DNA of 64,000 bases from Polynucleobacter sp. GWA2_45_21 (GTDB lineage Bacteria > Pseudomonadota > Gammaproteobacteria > Burkholderiales > Burkholderiaceae): contig NZ_MHZG01000009.1 of NCBI RefSeq assembly GCF_001830325.1, positions 1 through 64,000 on the forward strand. Reading direction: 5' to 3'. Under the pieces are notes generated by a model. It did no database searches. It was not told the DNA's origin and worked only from the letters and a program-made list of their open reading frames with translations. The position numbers and the translations under genes are program-made. The number at the start of each line of letters is the position of its first letter. Position 1 is the first letter of the stretch. Of the stretch, positions 62,228 to 64,000 are shown in pieces.

Positions 62228-63025
62228 TTATTCAGCTACTTTGGCACCCTGAACTTGGTGTCGCAACATGGCCTCTGCGATAAATCCTGAAGTCTTAAGC
62301 TCTTGAATCTCGCCACTAAGGTAGGCATTGGTTTTTTCAAAATCAATACGTGCCTTAGGAATGCCGATGGCCTGATTAATCACCATAAATCGACCGGGCA
62401 GCATGCGTAAACCATCGTAGCGCAGCGCATCGCTTTCTAGTTGTTGCTTAACTCCAGCGGCAACATTTCCAATGCCGCGCATAAAGTCATCCACAACAGC
62501 TTGAGAATTAGCAGAACGTAGCAGACTAGCGTGTTTGATTTCTCGAGTGAGGTAAAGATCATATGCGCTACCTTTGCCAACAACAATTTCATTGCCTGCT
62601 GCATCTACATCTTCATTCTTTGTGAGTGGCGAAGAGTCCTTCACGATATAAGCACCCTCAATCTGAATATAGGCCGGGGTGTAGCTGATATCAGCCCCAC
62701 GAACCGGATCGATCGCTACAAATACCAAATCCACCTCGTCCGATTTAACTGCCTCAACAGTAGCCCCCGCCATTGGATAGCAGGTAAAAGTAATCGGCAG
62801 TTGTAGCTTATTGGCAATGTAATTTGCTATATCCACAGTAATCCCTTTGGGGGCCCCTGTGTTGCCATCTAAGCTAGCCAAAAGAGGGTTACCCAAATTA
62901 ATACCCACCCTTAAGGTGCCAGTTGGAACAAAAGAGCTCAGTAGGGAAGGGTTGAGTGTATTCATATGGAAACTGGGAAAAAGTGAACAAAAAGCTATGG
63001 CAAACCGCGCCTGATTTCTTCTCAT
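62228..63025 (-). CDS. Amino-acid-type ABC transporter substrate-binding protein
   Basis: A 265-residue periplasmic-binding-protein-type domain (family 3): GTLRVGINLGNPLLASLDGN, KGITVDIANYIANKLQLPI and the ADISYTPAYIQIEGAYIV hinge region. The N-terminus MRRNQARFAIAFCSLFPSFH is a weak signal peptide; a second ATG at 62965 lacks one altogether, and neither has a clear ribosome binding site. Without permease or ATPase genes nearby it may be an orphan binding protein or serve another transporter. Ligand unknown. Confidence 0.85.
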   Translation of the reverse strand: MRRNQARFAIAFCSLFPSFHMNTLNPSLLSSFVPTGTLRVGINLGNPLLASLDGNTGAPKGITVDIANYIANKLQLPITFTCYPMAGATVEAVKSDEVDLVFVAIDPVRGADISYTPAYIQIEGAYIVKDSSPLTKNEDVDAAGNEIVVGKGSAYDLYLTREIKHASLLRSANSQAVVDDFMRGIGNVAAGVKQQLESDALRYDGLRMLPGRFMVINQAIGIPKARIDFEKTNAYLSGEIQELKTSGFIAEAMLRHQVQGAKVAE

Positions 63026-63133
63026 ATTAAGGTTTCTAGAGCTGATAGTAAATTGGAATTAGCCCTGAAAATCAATCAATGCAATATTCTAGGTAGTATT
63101 ACTATTTCTGATGCCGTATCTAGAGTTCCAAAT

Positions 63134-63991
63134 ATGAGCCCAACACTCCCTATCAATAACTCTCAAACCATCACTGATTTTCTGAATCTTCAGAAAAGTC
63201 AGTTAGAGGAAAAGAGCTCCGAAGACTCTTATCGATTTGCTTTTGATGACCAGGCTTTTTTATCTCGTCGTGAAACCTTAGGTTTACGCTTTCAGCTGGA
63301 GTTATTAAAGCCAGAAATCTTATTGCATGAGCGAGGCATTGAGCACACGATTACTGTATTTGGTTCCACTCGTTTTATCAGTTGCGAAAAAGCGCGAGAA
63401 CTAGAGAAGAATGCTAAAACTCCAGAGGCTGTAGCCGAAGCTAAAAGGGCATTACTGCATTGCAAGTACTACGATTCAGCAAGGGAGTTTGGAGCACTTG
63501 TTGCTGGCTATAACGCTACTCAATCTGAGAATCGCAATAAGCTACACATTGCTACCGGTGGCGGACCTGGAATTATGGAGGCTGCCAATCGCGGTGCTTT
63601 TGAGGCGGGGGACGAGACCATTGGTTTTAATATCAGCTTACCGCGAGAGCAGCATCCTAATCCCTACATCACACCCGGTTTAAGTTTCCGGTTTCATTAT
63701 TTTGCTATTCGTAAGATGCACTTCATGCTCAGGGCGAGGGCAATTGTGGCTTATCCAGGAGGCTTTGGCTCTTTCGATGAACTCTTTGAGGTGCTCACCC
63801 TAATGCAGACTAAGAAGGTGGAGCGATTTCCGATCATCTTGGTAGGTAAGACATTCTGGCATGAGGTGATTAACTTCAAGCAGATGCTTGAGCATGGGGT
63901 GATTGAACAGGCGGATGTGGATTTAATCCACTTTGTTGAGACTGCTCAAGAGGCTTGGACCATTATTCGAGACTGGTATCAGTTGGCCTAG
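63134..63991 (+). CDS. LOG-family (TIGR00730-like) Rossmann-fold protein
   Basis: A 285-residue protein from ATG 63134 (MSPTLPINNSQTITDF); an upstream start at 63053 is in frame but adds an atypical 27-residue lead. ITVFGSTRF, IATGGGPGIMEAANRGAFEAG and YPGGFGSFDELFEVLTLMQTKK are the nucleotide-binding and catalytic blocks. Relatives (LOG, YgdH/PpnN) remove ribose 5-phosphate from nucleotide monophosphates. The length and the extra N-terminal domain place it nearer PpnN-type or TIGR00730 long forms than plant LOG. It ends nine bases before the window edge. Confidence 0.88.
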   Translation: MSPTLPINNSQTITDFLNLQKSQLEEKSSEDSYRFAFDDQAFLSRRETLGLRFQLELLKPEILLHERGIEHTITVFGSTRFISCEKARELEKNAKTPEAVAEAKRALLHCKYYDSAREFGALVAGYNATQSENRNKLHIATGGGPGIMEAANRGAFEAGDETIGFNISLPREQHPNPYITPGLSFRFHYFAIRKMHFMLRARAIVAYPGGFGSFDELFEVLTLMQTKKVERFPIILVGKTFWHEVINFKQMLEHGVIEQADVDLIHFVETAQEAWTIIRDWYQLA

Positions 63992-64000
63992 CGGGTTCAA

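Overview
The window looks like the chromosome of a free-living betaproteobacterium in the Burkholderiaceae, most likely Polynucleobacter or a close relative. The basis is the protein style (RatA-RnfH-GuaB-GuaA order, a Burkholderia-type QueE, the DUF3305/DUF3306 formate dehydrogenase block, a PuuD-like membrane protein beside sodB), moderate GC, dense packing and many stop/start overlaps. This is recognition from memory, not a database match. I found no rRNA, tRNA, CRISPR array, prophage or complete mobile element. The only mobile DNA is the probable first codons of an IS30-like transposase at the extreme left edge. No stretch over 300 bases lacks a gene.

Layout: 1-3.5 kb holds divergent ppsR/ppsA (gluconeogenic PEP synthesis and its regulator). 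3.5-7.7 kb, minus strand, is the four-gene Anbu operon (circularly permuted ATP-grasp, alpha-E, transglutaminase, proteasome-like Anbu), preceded by an NtrC-like site. 7.8-12.2 kb is smpB, ratA, rnfH, guaB, guaA. 12.2-16.8 kb is a poorly understood block: small membrane protein, DUF455 ferritin-like protein, B12-type radical SAM enzyme and two tandem paralogous exported proteins. 16.8-20 kb has queE, queD, tadA, an LD-carboxypeptidase and a SOUL protein. 20-25.5 kb, minus strand, is rlmJ plus an envelope glycan/lipid set (PAP2, GT9, UPF0104, GT39). 25.6-29 kb has a DUF3047 lipoprotein and the copper pair copA/HMA protein.

29-41 kb is the largest functional unit: apbC, DUF3305, DUF3306, a multi-cluster ferredoxin, a TorD-like chaperone, a short Tat protein, FdhA, FdhB, a small lipoprotein, FdhC, a small exported protein, and convergently a tungstate/molybdate-type ABC permease and ATPase. 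A perfect FNR-type box lies just ahead of the Tat protein gene. Together these make a periplasm-facing, quinone-linked formate dehydrogenase with its Fe-S and metal supply. 41-44 kb is BFD-like ferredoxin, endonuclease/phosphatase-family protein and cardiolipin synthase.

43.6-49 kb has a CoA-transferase and acyl-CoA dehydrogenase, a YqaA-like protein, 3-hydroxybutyrate dehydrogenase, Fe-SOD and a PuuD-like protein. 48.9-52 kb is an oxidative-stress locus: rubrerythrin, stand-alone rubredoxin and rubredoxin reductase on the minus strand, divergent from oxyR. 52-54.4 kb is an Old Yellow Enzyme and a minus-strand operon in which a DUF4239 membrane protein appears to start without ATG, GTG or TTG. 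54.4-64 kb has lldD, two EamA transporters, a class V aminotransferase, a heme-binding barrel protein, a lysine-rich exported peptide, nnrD, a beta-CASP nuclease, a solute-binding protein and a LOG-family protein.

The best candidates for undescribed biology are the DUF455/radical SAM/twin exported protein block, the NtrC-like site on the Anbu operon with Anbu's basic tail, the small exported proteins inside the formate dehydrogenase operon, and the non-canonical start of the DUF4239 gene.
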